The position numbers were made by a program, and so were the translations under genes. From assembly GCA_031963415.1 (NCBI GenBank), contig JASSUI010000001.1, positions 992,001-1,056,000 on the forward strand: a DNA stretch of 64,000 bases. The letters run 5' to 3'. Each line of letters begins with the position of its first letter. Position 1 is the first letter of the stretch. Of the stretch, positions 45,456 to 54,731 are shown piece by piece. Source of the stretch: JASSUD01 sp031963415. Its GTDB lineage: Bacteria; Pseudomonadota; Gammaproteobacteria; Burkholderiales; Burkholderiaceae. Under the pieces are notes generated by a model. The model worked only from the letters and a program-made list of their open reading frames with translations. It made no database searches and was not told where the DNA came from.

Positions 45456-47243
45456 TCAATTAATCATGACCAACGCCCCTCTAACCGTCACTTCACCAGA
45501 GGAGGTAAGCTGTGCGCTGCCCTGCCCTTGTGCTGAAAACGCCATAGAGGCTTTCGCATTCACCGTCGGTGCTTCAACATCTACATTCACAGAGGATTTC
45601 ACTGTCAGTCCGCCTTGTGCTTGCAGCGTCATCGTGCCACTGGCCTTCATCGTGATATTGGCTGGGCTTTCGATATTTACGCCACTAGAAGACATCTTGA
45701 CGCTGTTTTTATTACTGTCGTTTAACGTAATCGTCTGGTCTTCGTCATTCAACGTCACACTGTGCCCGCCTGGCGTGCTAATTTGAATCTGTTTTTTTTG
45801 GTCATCTACCGTAATTTTGACTTGAGCTTTTGTGATAATCGCTTTATGCGTATTTTTTTCATCAGGTGTGTAAGGTGGCACTCTGGCACTGCTATAGAGA
45901 CTACCCAAGATGATCGGGAAAGCGGGGTCATTATTCAGAAAGCCCAATACCACTTCATCTTCGATTTCTGGAATAAAGAAAATGCCAGCGTTTTGCGTCG
46001 CATAACCGCTAGCTAAACGTGCCCATACGCCTTCGCCGTGAGATTCAATAAGTGGCACATCAACTAAGACGCGAGTTTGCCCATCGGGATCTTTATCGAT
46101 CTGTTTGACTTTGCCACTGACTAAACCATGAATCCCAGGTACTAACCCTGCTGCTGGCGGTGCTTCAATGTCTGGTTGCTCTTCGGTAAAGGAGCGTGGT
46201 GAGAGGCCTAAGCCGATTTCACTAGTCCATATACCGTCTTTTATTTGATGGGTGACGCTAGAAATAAATGCCTTGCCATTGAAACGCGCCCCCAATCCTT
46301 TGAGAGTGAGCGCTTGTCCAGGCATCACGCGGGCATTGCCTTCAAGAGAGACCGTGCCACGCAAGCTGCTTAAGCGTGATTTGAGGAGTTGCGCATTGGC
46401 CCATGCTTTTAATTCGGCCTCTGAGAGTGATGCTGCAGTATGAAGAGCAAAAGCAGTCTTTCCTAAGGTATTGGCTAAACTAGGTCCACTTAAATTGCCA
46501 GCTGGGTTAGCTGCAGGCTCGTTCGCCTGCTCAGTCACCCATACCTGTGTAGAGAAATCCCAGGCACTACAACTGACAGATTGAGGCTGCGTTTTTGCAT
46601 CGATTTCGGCATCAAAAGTGCGCAAGGTTTGACCATAACTTGCTTGAATCCCAGAGTCGGTCGTGCAATTAGGTGTTTTCACGACGACTTTACCATCTTC
46701 TACTAACACCACCTTGCCCGCCGCTTCAGCACGTGTAAGCATAAAGTCCCAATCTGTTGCGTAATAACGAATCAGCGTTTTATGCAATACAGAGGTAGGT
46801 TCAACTTGGGCACTCAAACCATTCGCTTTGATTAATTCATCGATAATCGCGCTGTCGGTTTTACCTACAAAAAGACTATTTTTACGTCCCACTGTCATTT
46901 TTAGCGCTTTATCGAAGCACGACACAACTAGATAAGATTTGCGCTCACGAATTTTCAATCCATGTTTAACGACGATACCTTTAAACAACGTTTTGTCTTC
47001 ATCGTGATAGCCCGCCTGAACCTCAATTTCATGACCAGGCAAAAAAAGATTTGACTCACTGATCTCAAAAGTTTCAGCTGAGACGTCACCATCTAATAAA
47101 AAGACTCTCGCTTGTGTAATACGATTAACCTCTCGCTGTACTCGTATTTCAGCAACGCTATAAGTATCTGGAATTTGGTTCCCTTCAACAAATACCTTGA
47201 TAGACACCAAATCCGTTTTTTTCGAAACAGAGGAAGCTGCCAT
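45456..47243 (-). CDS. eCIS VgrG-like spike protein (Afp8)
   Basis: Forms the central spike, 595 residues. N-terminal gp27-like part: VSIKVFVEGNQIPDTYSVAEIRVQREVNRI and YYATDWDFMLTRAEAAGKVVLVEDGKVVV. From about 370 a gp5-like OB fold (VDVPLIESHGEGVWARLASGYATQNAGIFFIPEIEDEVVLGFLN). From about 480 a beta-helix of short repeats (HSVTLNDEDQTITLNDSNKNSVKM...). No extra enzymatic domain extends from the C-terminus. It sits between LysM and PAAR genes. Confidence 0.93.
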   Translation of the reverse strand: MAASSVSKKTDLVSIKVFVEGNQIPDTYSVAEIRVQREVNRITQARVFLLDGDVSAETFEISESNLFLPGHEIEVQAGYHDEDKTLFKGIVVKHGLKIRERKSYLVVSCFDKALKMTVGRKNSLFVGKTDSAIIDELIKANGLSAQVEPTSVLHKTLIRYYATDWDFMLTRAEAAGKVVLVEDGKVVVKTPNCTTDSGIQASYGQTLRTFDAEIDAKTQPQSVSCSAWDFSTQVWVTEQANEPAANPAGNLSGPSLANTLGKTAFALHTAASLSEAELKAWANAQLLKSRLSSLRGTVSLEGNARVMPGQALTLKGLGARFNGKAFISSVTHQIKDGIWTSEIGLGLSPRSFTEEQPDIEAPPAAGLVPGIHGLVSGKVKQIDKDPDGQTRVLVDVPLIESHGEGVWARLASGYATQNAGIFFIPEIEDEVVLGFLNNDPAFPIILGSLYSSARVPPYTPDEKNTHKAIITKAQVKITVDDQKKQIQISTPGGHSVTLNDEDQTITLNDSNKNSVKMSSSGVNIESPANITMKASGTMTLQAQGGLTVKSSVNVDVEAPTVNAKASMAFSAQGQGSAQLTSSGEVTVRGALVMIN

Positions 47244-47246
47244 GAT

Positions 47247-47903
47247 TCAGTCTACCAACGGTGGAAAATCGATTTGCATACCGGGCTTCAGGTAACGGAA
47301 ATCGAGCAAATTATTATGACGCGCCACCGCAAGATAAGGCTTGCTATCACCGTAGATGCGATAACACATCAGCGGCAAAGTGTCGCCGTCTGTGACAGTA
47401 ACGGTATGCGTTAAATCAGGCGAACGTTTATTGGCCCGACGCTCTATTTCCTCTTTCGAACGAAATTCGATAAAACTCACTTTGAGCTTCGTACGAAGAG
47501 GTGTGCCATTCGGATTAAAAAGCAAATGCTCAATATTTAGGCTATTTAAGCGGCATTTAAAGAGATTTTTTCCCCATACCAGTATCAAATAATTAGGACA
47601 ATGAATATCACCATTAAAGGAATAAACTAACCCTTTAAAAGTTTCAATTTCGTCAACCACACTTTTAATTTCAGGAATAATACCCGTTGCATCAAGATAA
47701 AAATCAAAGTTAATAGATTCTGGGTCTGGCCCAACATATTTAACAGTGGATGATGCAGCATCGATAGGGTTATATGCCGAGTATTTAGTTTTATATCTAC
47801 ACGAATAAGATTCAGGATTAATCTTAAGTTTATAAACGCCCACAAATTGCGTAAATTTTGGATTGGTATAGGCCTTGATCGTGAGTTTTTCCAACTTCCC
47901 CAT
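47247..47903 (-). CDS. eCIS LysM-domain baseplate/tube-cap protein (Afp7)
   Basis: A 218-residue protein joining the tube to the spike. The N-terminal domain (KLTIKAYTNPKFTQFVGVYKLKINPES) is followed by a C-terminal LysM motif (THTVTVTDGDTLPLMCYRIYGDSKPYLAVARHNNL, about residues 160-212). Its ATG directly follows the stop of the DUF5908-like gene, and it is four bases before the spike gene. Confidence 0.92.
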   Translation of the reverse strand: MGKLEKLTIKAYTNPKFTQFVGVYKLKINPESYSCRYKTKYSAYNPIDAASSTVKYVGPDPESINFDFYLDATGIIPEIKSVVDEIETFKGLVYSFNGDIHCPNYLILVWGKNLFKCRLNSLNIEHLLFNPNGTPLRTKLKVSFIEFRSKEEIERRANKRSPDLTHTVTVTDGDTLPLMCYRIYGDSKPYLAVARHNNLLDFRYLKPGMQIDFPPLVD

Positions 47904-48065
47904 TTACCGTTCCCATCCACGTTTGCTGATTTCTTCCAATTTCTCATCGCATGCTTCTAAAACCTCTTGCTTTAATCCCGCCAACAGCGCCTCTGTATCA
48001 GATAGAGCAGGCTGCGCTTTTTCTACTGAAACACGGATGACTAACTCACGAATTTCGATTGGCAT
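47904..48065 (-). CDS. Small DUF5908-like eCIS protein
   Basis: A 53-residue product read by eye: it begins MPIEIRELVIRVSVE, continues through a charged helix (LAGLKQEVLEACDEKLEEI) and ends KRGWER. Such short proteins starting MPIEIRELVI are known as DUF5908 and lie between tube and LysM genes in eCIS operons. The position is exact here: 59 bases after the second tube gene and immediately before the LysM gene. The function is unknown; possibly a tube or baseplate adaptor (Afp6 slot). Confidence 0.78.
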   Translation of the reverse strand: MPIEIRELVIRVSVEKAQPALSDTEALLAGLKQEVLEACDEKLEEISKRGWER

Positions 48066-48124
48066 TGGTTTTCTCTTGTGTGTTTTTCGTGTTCCGCTTT
48101 TTGTGTTCCGCTTTTTTTGTCCTT

Positions 48125-48640
48125 TTATGACTTCAATTTTTCTCTTCGCTCAACACTAGGACTTTTTACTGAATTGGGCGCCGCTTGTTTTGATTCTCGC
48201 GTGCAATAGGTATAAGCAAATTCAATTGTTTCCACTGCAATTTCGTTGGCCTGTGCATTAAATGTCGAGATACTCCATTTCACCGGCCAAGCTTTATAGA
48301 AATTCCAGACCATTAAGGTTTTGCCGTTCGGATCGAGTAGCATGAGATTGATGTTATGAGTCTCAATCCGTCCTGACAAATCTGACTCAAGCGTTTGCTT
48401 GCACCAGGTAGCCAGCTTAGAAGACGCGAGCATCAACCCTCTTTTTAAGATGAGATTGTGGTATCTGGCTCGCTCAGGAAGGCGGTGCGTAAAACGATTT
48501 TCACCCCCTTCTTTAAGCTCAAAGACAGAGAGCTCGGCATCCAAGCCACTTGCTTCCATAAACGCATAGTCGACATGTGTTTGGATGCCGGCGATAGTGA
48601 CCGAAAAATAAAAACTAACTGGCGGATACCACTCAGACAT
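48125..48640 (-). CDS. eCIS tube protein 2 (gp19-like, Afp5-type)
   Basis: Inner-tube family protein (T4 gp19 type), 171 residues from ATG 48640. Shows YFSVTIAGIQTHVDYAFMEASGLDAELSVFELKEGGENRFTHRLPERARYHNLILKRG and the NLMLLDPNGKTLMVWNFYKAWPVKWS segment that parallels the first tube gene. In Afp and PVC the second tube protein forms the ring connecting tube and baseplate, which fits its position next to the LysM gene. A GTG six bases upstream is also in frame. Confidence 0.9.
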   Translation of the reverse strand: MSEWYPPVSFYFSVTIAGIQTHVDYAFMEASGLDAELSVFELKEGGENRFTHRLPERARYHNLILKRGLMLASSKLATWCKQTLESDLSGRIETHNINLMLLDPNGKTLMVWNFYKAWPVKWSISTFNAQANEIAVETIEFAYTYCTRESKQAAPNSVKSPSVERREKLKS

Positions 48641-48651
48641 AGGCACTCGGT

Positions 48652-49107
48652 CTAGCTGGCAGTGATCTCTAAGCGTTCATGAGCAATTTCTATCGTTTCG
48701 ACAGCGACTTCATTGCTATCTGACTTAAGATCAGTGCCGGTGATTTTGGTCGGCCAGGCGTTGTATAGTGTCCAAGCCATCACCGCTTGCCCTTCTGCAT
48801 CGAGCAGCTTAATGGTGACAGTCACACGCTCGATGGTGTTCATTTTGATTTTGTTGTACCAATCCCAAAACTTATTATCTTTAGCAAAAACGCCTTTCTT
48901 AAGCGTCACATTGCCAAATTTAACGATACCCGGCATTTTGGTCGTGGAGAATTGCTTATTATTACCCGCTCGGTATTCAATCATCTGGGTTTCTGTATCC
49001 AAGCCAGATACCTCTTGAAATGGCAAGTCAGTTTGACTGCCGATATCGACCGAGAAATAAAATTTAGGCAAAGGCCATACTTTGTTGACTTCAGCATTAT
49101 CCGCCAT
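48652..49107 (-). CDS. eCIS main tube protein (gp19-like, Afp1-type)
   Basis: Main inner-tube protein, 151 residues: LPKFYFSVDIGSQTDLPFQEVSGLDTETQMIEYRAGNNKQFSTTKMPGIVKFGNVTLKKG is the family core, ending WTLYNAWPTKITGTDLKSDSNEVAVETIEIAHE. It follows the sheath gene by 26 bases, as in most eCIS, and is similar to but clearly distinct from tube protein 2. Confidence 0.95.
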   Translation of the reverse strand: MADNAEVNKVWPLPKFYFSVDIGSQTDLPFQEVSGLDTETQMIEYRAGNNKQFSTTKMPGIVKFGNVTLKKGVFAKDNKFWDWYNKIKMNTIERVTVTIKLLDAEGQAVMAWTLYNAWPTKITGTDLKSDSNEVAVETIEIAHERLEITAS

Positions 49108-49132
49108 GATATTGTCCCCTTTGCTCAGCTAA

Positions 49133-50665
49133 TCAAGAAGTTTGCATTTGTTGTTGGAATGTAATTTCAATAAATTCAGCAGGTCGGACTAACGCTACCT
49201 TAACGGTGATTTTCATTAAACCATCAAGTATGTCGTCGGGCACCATTGTGCTGCCTAAACCAATACTGACGTTATAAGCTTCCTCAGGCTTAGCCCCCGC
49301 TAGCGCGCCTGCTTTCCACTGATTATTTAAAAAGTTATCCACCACGCTCTTTACAGTAACCCATGTCGAAGACGTATTAGGCTCAAATATGTATGCCTGC
49401 ATCGCATATTTGATGGACTGCTCTAGCATGATGAGCGTGCGGCGTACATTGATATAACGCCAATCTTGGCTATTGCCATCGAGTGTGCGCGCGCCCCAGA
49501 CCAGCACTCCACGTCCAGGAAAAGTGCGAATAGCATTAATCGCCTTGCCATCTAAAGGGATATTGAGATCTTCTTGATCATCATGATTGATCGTGACAGC
49601 GGGAGATACGACTGAATTTAGCGTGGTATTGGCAGGCGCCTTAAATACTCCTTGCGTGCTATCAATCCGTGCATAAATGCCCGCTATCGCACCACTCGGC
49701 GGCAACAGATTAAGCTGTTTGCGCATATCCTCCATCATTTGCACATAAAGAGGGCTGACTGCGGCTAAGGTTTGATGCAGGCTTTGCAGCGCCTTTTTCT
49801 GATCGACAGTTAAAGGTGGAGACGCGCCGTTCTCATCTGGCTTGGGCAATGCGTTTTTGATTTGCGCAATTTTTGCAATAACGGCGCTCGCTTTAGCGTC
49901 TTGGCCTGTCAGATCAATCTTCGCTTGTGCTGTTAACGCAGCAATAAAAGCATCTATTGTCTCTGGCGCAATGACGCTGAAATTAATATCAGTCGGCCCA
50001 ACAATGCTGGTATTTACCCACGGATAGTAAGCAGCGGCATAACTGAGAAAATCTTCTCCAATCGCTGTGCGGAATTGGGTAACGACATCATTATCGTCAT
50101 AGCTACGCACTTGATCGCCTTGTGGCACATCAAAGATGGCTATGCGGTTTTGCATCGTGCTGCAGTGCAGTAAAAACTGCTGCATTACTTTTTGCCATTC
50201 CGCCGCATCCAAAAGCCCTGCCCCTGGAGCCAGCAGTAAAGTAGGCTCTAATTCTTTAGACAATGCTGTAAGACAATCGGTATAAGAGGACGCTGAGCGA
50301 CCATTTTTCTTAACCTGGTCATAAAGGCCAACCGATACCACATAGCAAGGCCCACCCCCATTATCAAAATACAAGCGCATGCTGTGATACAGCAAAAAGC
50401 GCGTGCTTGGATCGAGGGTTAAGGTGTAGGACTGAGCATCACCTTGGGCGAAGGTAAATTTGGGGATAGCTGGTCCGCCAAAATACAGCAGATACTCAGT
50501 GAATGAAGAGATTCGTCGAGGCACGCCGATGAGGCTTTGATTGCCAAACATTGCTTTCTCGGTATAACCGATAAAGGCTGGAATTGCCGTAGCCACTTCG
50601 ACTACAGAACTCGGGAACGCATCCTTTTCCACGAGATAAACCCCGGGAGTTTTATATTGCGCCAT
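49133..50665 (-). CDS. eCIS contractile sheath protein (Afp2-4 type)
   Basis: Phage-tail-like sheath, 510 residues from ATG 50665 (AAAGGAG upstream). N-terminus AQYKTPGVYLVEKDAFPSSVVEVATAIPAFIGYTEKA and C-terminal RTFPGRGVLVWGARTLDGNSQDWRYINVRRTLIMLEQSIKYAMQAYIFEPNTSSTWVTVKSVVDNFL are unmistakable. Only one sheath gene is present; Afp and PVC have three paralogues, so this is the simpler MAC-like set. In-frame upstream codons to 50722 lack a ribosome site. Confidence 0.96.
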   Translation of the reverse strand: MAQYKTPGVYLVEKDAFPSSVVEVATAIPAFIGYTEKAMFGNQSLIGVPRRISSFTEYLLYFGGPAIPKFTFAQGDAQSYTLTLDPSTRFLLYHSMRLYFDNGGGPCYVVSVGLYDQVKKNGRSASSYTDCLTALSKELEPTLLLAPGAGLLDAAEWQKVMQQFLLHCSTMQNRIAIFDVPQGDQVRSYDDNDVVTQFRTAIGEDFLSYAAAYYPWVNTSIVGPTDINFSVIAPETIDAFIAALTAQAKIDLTGQDAKASAVIAKIAQIKNALPKPDENGASPPLTVDQKKALQSLHQTLAAVSPLYVQMMEDMRKQLNLLPPSGAIAGIYARIDSTQGVFKAPANTTLNSVVSPAVTINHDDQEDLNIPLDGKAINAIRTFPGRGVLVWGARTLDGNSQDWRYINVRRTLIMLEQSIKYAMQAYIFEPNTSSTWVTVKSVVDNFLNNQWKAGALAGAKPEEAYNVSIGLGSTMVPDDILDGLMKITVKVALVRPAEFIEITFQQQMQTS

Positions 50666-51396
50666 GTGCTCTCCTTTAATTGGCTCAGTGGGTCTGCCTT
50701 CAAATAACTTAACTACTAACAACTACGCGCTGCATGTTTCTTCGAGCGGATCTTCTAACCGCACTTGAGAAAATTGTCTTAAAGCTTTTAAAAAGCACCA
50801 CTTATTGACGTGGAGCAAAAACATGGAATACGGATGCGTCCCAGCACAAAACATCTCTGAACCTTGCACTAGTCCAAGCACAAATATCGTTGATGGCTCT
50901 TTTTGTACTCGACGCAGATTCCCGAGAAATAATGAGAAAAGATAATGTGGCGTCTCCTTATCCCTTGTTGTACTTCATTTTTATATGCGTGTACTTTGAT
51001 ATGCATAAATGCATCTAACAGAGTGACTACGGCATATAAATTTGTTTCAGGATTCTTTTATATTTTTAAAAAAATTTCTTCAGTAGAAGAGCTTATTTTT
51101 AAAAGCGGCACATTTTTTTTAAAAACGTAAAGCAAGCAATGAATAAAATTGAAATAGCGCCATACATCAGCGCAAATACAGTCTGCACCACTAGCCGCAG
51201 CATTTTTTACGCACAATTTATTAAACTTTTCCTTAATCGGAATCGTCAATATTTTCTTTAAAATCAGGTAAAACCAGTAGCTTTGTTGCCGCGCTATTCA
51301 GCATTTCCTTATGGAGGCGCTGATTTAAATAAATCGTACGCCAAGACCTATCAACACTCATCAGATGATTTTATTTTTTTAAATTGAACAAGATTT
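50666..51396. other. AT-rich gap upstream of the eCIS structural genes
   Basis: No convincing gene in 730 bases between the leftward sheath gene and the rightward WD40 gene; it should contain both promoters. A 40-codon frame at 50823-50945 (plus strand, GTGGAG upstream, starts MEYGCVPAQNISEPC) is possible but unsupported. Long T and A runs around 51060-51125 are notable. Confidence 0.45.
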
Positions 51397-53370
51397 ATGC
51401 TGAATCCTATTTCGAGATCGACCCATCTGCATTATCCCGCAGCACAAAAATCCCCGGCATCCCGTTTTTTATCGATTCCGTTGGAAGTTCGAGAGGAAAT
51501 AGAAAGCCTGTTGGATTTTTCAAGCCGGCAGGCTTTGTTTAAAGCATTGACGACTGTCACTCGTGATGGTGAACCGATAGATTCCCCTGCGCTGAAACTA
51601 CACTTAATCAAAGATAGGATTCAAGCTCAACATCAGGCGCCTTTAATCCGTTCAGACGAAGGGTTACAGAATTTTGTATTGAACCAATTGCAACGACTAT
51701 CAGACTCATCACAACTCGACCAGGTGGTAGAAAAATCTGGACTTTTCGAGCTGGTATGCGTGGTTAACTCCCCTGAAATAATTAGGCTTTTACAAGAAAA
51801 AGTACAACAAGACATTCTGTTAAAAGAGAAATTATTCAACTGGATACAACGCTCCAAAAAAGAAGAGGTACAGGCTATCGCGGCTAACGCGCTGACACTG
51901 TTGGTGAAAGCAGGGGTGCAATTCATTAATAAAAACCTCAAAGGAATCCGCGTGCCTGGCGCAGATTTAAGTTATGGTCAATTCGATTCAGCTCAATTAC
52001 AGGGCTCTAATTTGAGCGGCGTCAATTTCAGCGGGAGCTGGCTGCGTCAGGCGAATTTAAGCTCAGCACAGATGGCTGGGGCGCGGTTTGGTGAATGGCC
52101 TTATCTCCAGGAAGAGAGGGAGATAAGATCGTGCGCGTATTCTCCGGATGGGAAAGCATGTGCGGTAGGTCTCGGAAACGGTAGGATCAGCGTCTATGAC
52201 ACCTCGAGCTGGGAGAAAATCTGTACCTTACAAGGGCATACCTCCACTGTGATGAGCGTGGTGTATTCGCCGAGCGGTCAGCAGATCGCCTCGGGAGGGT
52301 ATGACAATACGGTTCGTCTGTGGGATGCGCACAACGGGGAGGCCGTTCACACCTTACAAGGGCATACCGGCTGGGTTTTGAGTGTGGCGTATTCGCCGAC
52401 TGGTCATCAGATCGCCTCGGGTAGTGTTGACGGGACGGTTCGTCTGTGGGACGCGCATAGCGGGGAGGCTGTCCACACCTTACAAGGACATACCAGCAGA
52501 GTTAATAGCGTGGTGTATTCGCCCAGCGGTCAGCAGGTCGCCTCGGGCAGTGCTGACAATACGGTTCGTTTGTGGGACGTGCACAGCGGGGAGGCCGTCC
52601 ACACCTTACAAGGGCATACCTCCGGTGTTTTTAGCGTGGTGTATTCGCCGAGCGGTCAGCAGGTCATCTCGGGCAGTGCTGACACGACGGTTCGTCTGTG
52701 GGATGCACACAGCGGGGAGGCCATCCACACCTTACAAGAGCATACCGACTGTGTTATGAGCGTGGCGTATTCGCCCAGTGGTCAGCAGATCGCCTCGGGG
52801 GGGTATGACAATACGGTTCGTCTGTGGGACGCGCACAGCGGAGAGGTTGTCCACACCTTACGAGGGCATGCTTCCTCTGTTTTTAGCGTGGTGTATTCAC
52901 CCAGCGGTCAGCAGATCGCCTCGGGCAGTGGTAACAAGACGGTTCGTCTGTGGGACGCACACAGCGGGGAGACCGTCCACACCTTACGAGGGCATACTTC
53001 CTCTGTTAGTAGCGTGGCGTATTCGCCCAGTGGTCAGCAGATCGCCTCGGGCAGTTGGGACAAGACGGTTCGCCTGTGGGACGTGGCCTCGGGCCAGTGT
53101 TTAGCGGTAGTGCAAGATTTTCATGAGGGCATTAATAGCCTTGCCTGGAAAGAAATATCTAATAGCAGCTATCTGGTAACCGGCTGTGACGATAAATCGG
53201 TTCGCGTATGGCAGGTTATCGAAGAAGAGGGACGTTATGAAGTACGGCTATTTTGGAGTTCACTACATGATAGGCTGACTTTGACAGACACCGTCATTCA
53301 AGGCACGGAGGGCTTAAGCCCGGTGAATAAAAAGCTGTTAAAGCAGCGTGGAGCCGTTGGTATACCATAG
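51397..53370 (+). CDS. F-box-like / pentapeptide / WD40 repeat protein, candidate effector
   Basis: 657 residues and no signal peptide. In order: a short N-terminal helical motif (SIPLEVREEIESLLDFSS, about 23-55) that resembles an F-box; a helical region to about 180; pentapeptide repeats (LSYGQFDSAQLQGSNLSGVN, about 185-228); then eight or nine WD40 repeats of about 42 residues (240-620) with SPSGQQIASG and TVRLWDAHSGEAVHTLQGHT. WD40 domains are common in eukaryotes and rare among effectors of bacteria outside cyanobacteria and similar lineages. It lies inside the eCIS cluster but on the opposite strand, so I infer a host-directed effector or a gene gained into the locus. The F-box call is only by eye. 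Confidence 0.8.
   Translation: MLNPISRSTHLHYPAAQKSPASRFLSIPLEVREEIESLLDFSSRQALFKALTTVTRDGEPIDSPALKLHLIKDRIQAQHQAPLIRSDEGLQNFVLNQLQRLSDSSQLDQVVEKSGLFELVCVVNSPEIIRLLQEKVQQDILLKEKLFNWIQRSKKEEVQAIAANALTLLVKAGVQFINKNLKGIRVPGADLSYGQFDSAQLQGSNLSGVNFSGSWLRQANLSSAQMAGARFGEWPYLQEEREIRSCAYSPDGKACAVGLGNGRISVYDTSSWEKICTLQGHTSTVMSVVYSPSGQQIASGGYDNTVRLWDAHNGEAVHTLQGHTGWVLSVAYSPTGHQIASGSVDGTVRLWDAHSGEAVHTLQGHTSRVNSVVYSPSGQQVASGSADNTVRLWDVHSGEAVHTLQGHTSGVFSVVYSPSGQQVISGSADTTVRLWDAHSGEAIHTLQEHTDCVMSVAYSPSGQQIASGGYDNTVRLWDAHSGEVVHTLRGHASSVFSVVYSPSGQQIASGSGNKTVRLWDAHSGETVHTLRGHTSSVSSVAYSPSGQQIASGSWDKTVRLWDVASGQCLAVVQDFHEGINSLAWKEISNSSYLVTGCDDKSVRVWQVIEEEGRYEVRLFWSSLHDRLTLTDTVIQGTEGLSPVNKKLLKQRGAVGIP
52243..53124 (+). 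repeat. Seven 126-bp tandem repeats encoding WD40 units
   Basis: Seven consecutive units of exactly 126 bases (42 codons) begin at 52243 and share long identical stretches, such as CGGTTCGTCTGTGGGA, while the four to six bases at each unit start vary. This uniformity points to recent duplication or gene conversion, so repeat number may vary between strains. Confidence 0.85.
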
Positions 53371-53553
53371 ACCCTCGCTTAGGTGAGACAAATAAACCAG
53401 TGATGAGCGTAATAGCTGCAGTATATAAACTAACGGAAAATCCAAGCAAAAATGGCTGGTTTAGCTCAAAATTTACACACAATTTAGTTAATTGCGCATT
53501 TCTCAGCAGCAATTTATTTTACCTCCGAAAAATCGCATTAAATCAGCGATTCC

Positions 53554-54729
53554 TTATAGATAAACAAAAATCTCAGAATAAACTTGCCGCGGCGTGCTGC
53601 CATCGAGTTTTACCGCGTTGGGCGTTGGATAAGGCAAAGTAAACGTGCGTCCGTTGCGTGTTTTATTACGCTCCGGCCGTAATAGCACGGTGAGTTGCTC
53701 AGCCGGCGTTTGCCATAAAGGAAGTGCTTGATCAGATTCAAATACCCACGCCAATTGATCGTTAACTTGTTCAGGCGTAGGCAAGCGAGTAAAGCGAATT
53801 TCTTGTGATTGATCTGTTGCTAGCGTTTTTTCAAATAAGCTCCCCTGTTTAGGAAGGGCGACCATTTCATAATTTATAAATTTTTGCTCTTCAGCCATGC
53901 CATGCAGAAGGTAATAGCGCCATATCGTTTTGCGGTTATTCAGCATGAGTGTAAAAGTTTTGACAGCTGGCTGACTGCGCTCATCCAACACTGCACAAGC
54001 TTGAGGCAAATAAGAGGCTTGGTAGGCTCCTCCGGCATAGATATCCACCCTGCCCCACTGTTGCACTGGAGGAATATCGCTCAGGTAAAAATGCTCAATC
54101 GTCTGTTGATCGATTTGCAAGAAGTAGCATCCCTCTGGCAGTGAGGAAAGGTTCAAAGAGATTTTGGATGAAGTCTGAGATAAGGTTTCTTGCCAAACAA
54201 TTTGTTGAGTTAGCTTTTCTCTTACCGTTAAAAATGCTGACGCTGACAAAGAAGCCGCTGGAGGCGAGTAGAGAGAATGTCGAGACCAGATCGGTAATGG
54301 CCTTTGATTAAAAGGTGCACCTAATGGATGTAGCGTCTGTGTCTGTCGCACGACTCCTTCATCCTCGATGGTAGAGGCTGCGGGAAAATCAGCTGCGTTG
54401 TCAAACTGAAAAATCGTAGCGGCAGGATCGCCTGCTCGCGTCAAATCAAGGTCGGTGTAATGAATTAAATAAGGATCATGATTCAACAACATAAAACTAA
54501 ACGGCAAACGCTCATTAAACTGAGCAAGTGTATTCTGCGCAAGTGGAGTGCCTTCGTTGTAATAAACAGCCCCTCCGCCAACAAATGGCCGAAAAAGCAG
54601 CTGATAACGTTTGAGCAGTGCTTGGCAAGCAGGCGTCGGCTGCACGCTCAAGACCTGCGCGCGCTCATCTGAAAAATAGGTATGCCGACATACAATACGG
54701 AAGAGTAAGGTATACCCAAGCGCTCCCAT
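53554..54729 (-). CDS. Unknown eCIS-cluster protein
   Basis: 391 residues, no family recognised. It appears mostly beta-rich (FLTVREKLTQQIVWQETLSQTSSKISLNLSSLPEGCYFLQID, and LMLNNRKTIWRYYLLHG). It lies two bases downstream of the DUF4255 gene in the same direction, and proteins of this kind often follow the tail-terminator gene in eCIS clusters, so a structural or tail-terminator partner role is likely. The product ends in a 190-base gap before the opposite-strand WD40 gene, so the operon may be interrupted here. Confidence 0.6.
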   Translation of the reverse strand: MGALGYTLLFRIVCRHTYFSDERAQVLSVQPTPACQALLKRYQLLFRPFVGGGAVYYNEGTPLAQNTLAQFNERLPFSFMLLNHDPYLIHYTDLDLTRAGDPAATIFQFDNAADFPAASTIEDEGVVRQTQTLHPLGAPFNQRPLPIWSRHSLYSPPAASLSASAFLTVREKLTQQIVWQETLSQTSSKISLNLSSLPEGCYFLQIDQQTIEHFYLSDIPPVQQWGRVDIYAGGAYQASYLPQACAVLDERSQPAVKTFTLMLNNRKTIWRYYLLHGMAEEQKFINYEMVALPKQGSLFEKTLATDQSQEIRFTRLPTPEQVNDQLAWVFESDQALPLWQTPAEQLTVLLRPERNKTRNGRTFTLPYPTPNAVKLDGSTPRQVYSEIFVYL

Positions 54730-54731
54730 CG

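Noticed and set aside
50823..50945. 40-codon frame starting MEYGCVPAQ
   Set aside because: It has a possible ribosome site but no recognised homology and lies in a promoter region; kept only as a note.
52382..53104. Open frames with Arg-rich repeated peptides in the +2 and +3 frames of the WD40 repeats
   Set aside because: They are frame shadows of the 126-base repeats, open only because the unit length is a multiple of three.
52243..53124. CRISPR-like or minisatellite reading of the tandem repeats
   Set aside because: Units are 126 bases with no unique spacers and they code for WD40 blades in frame.
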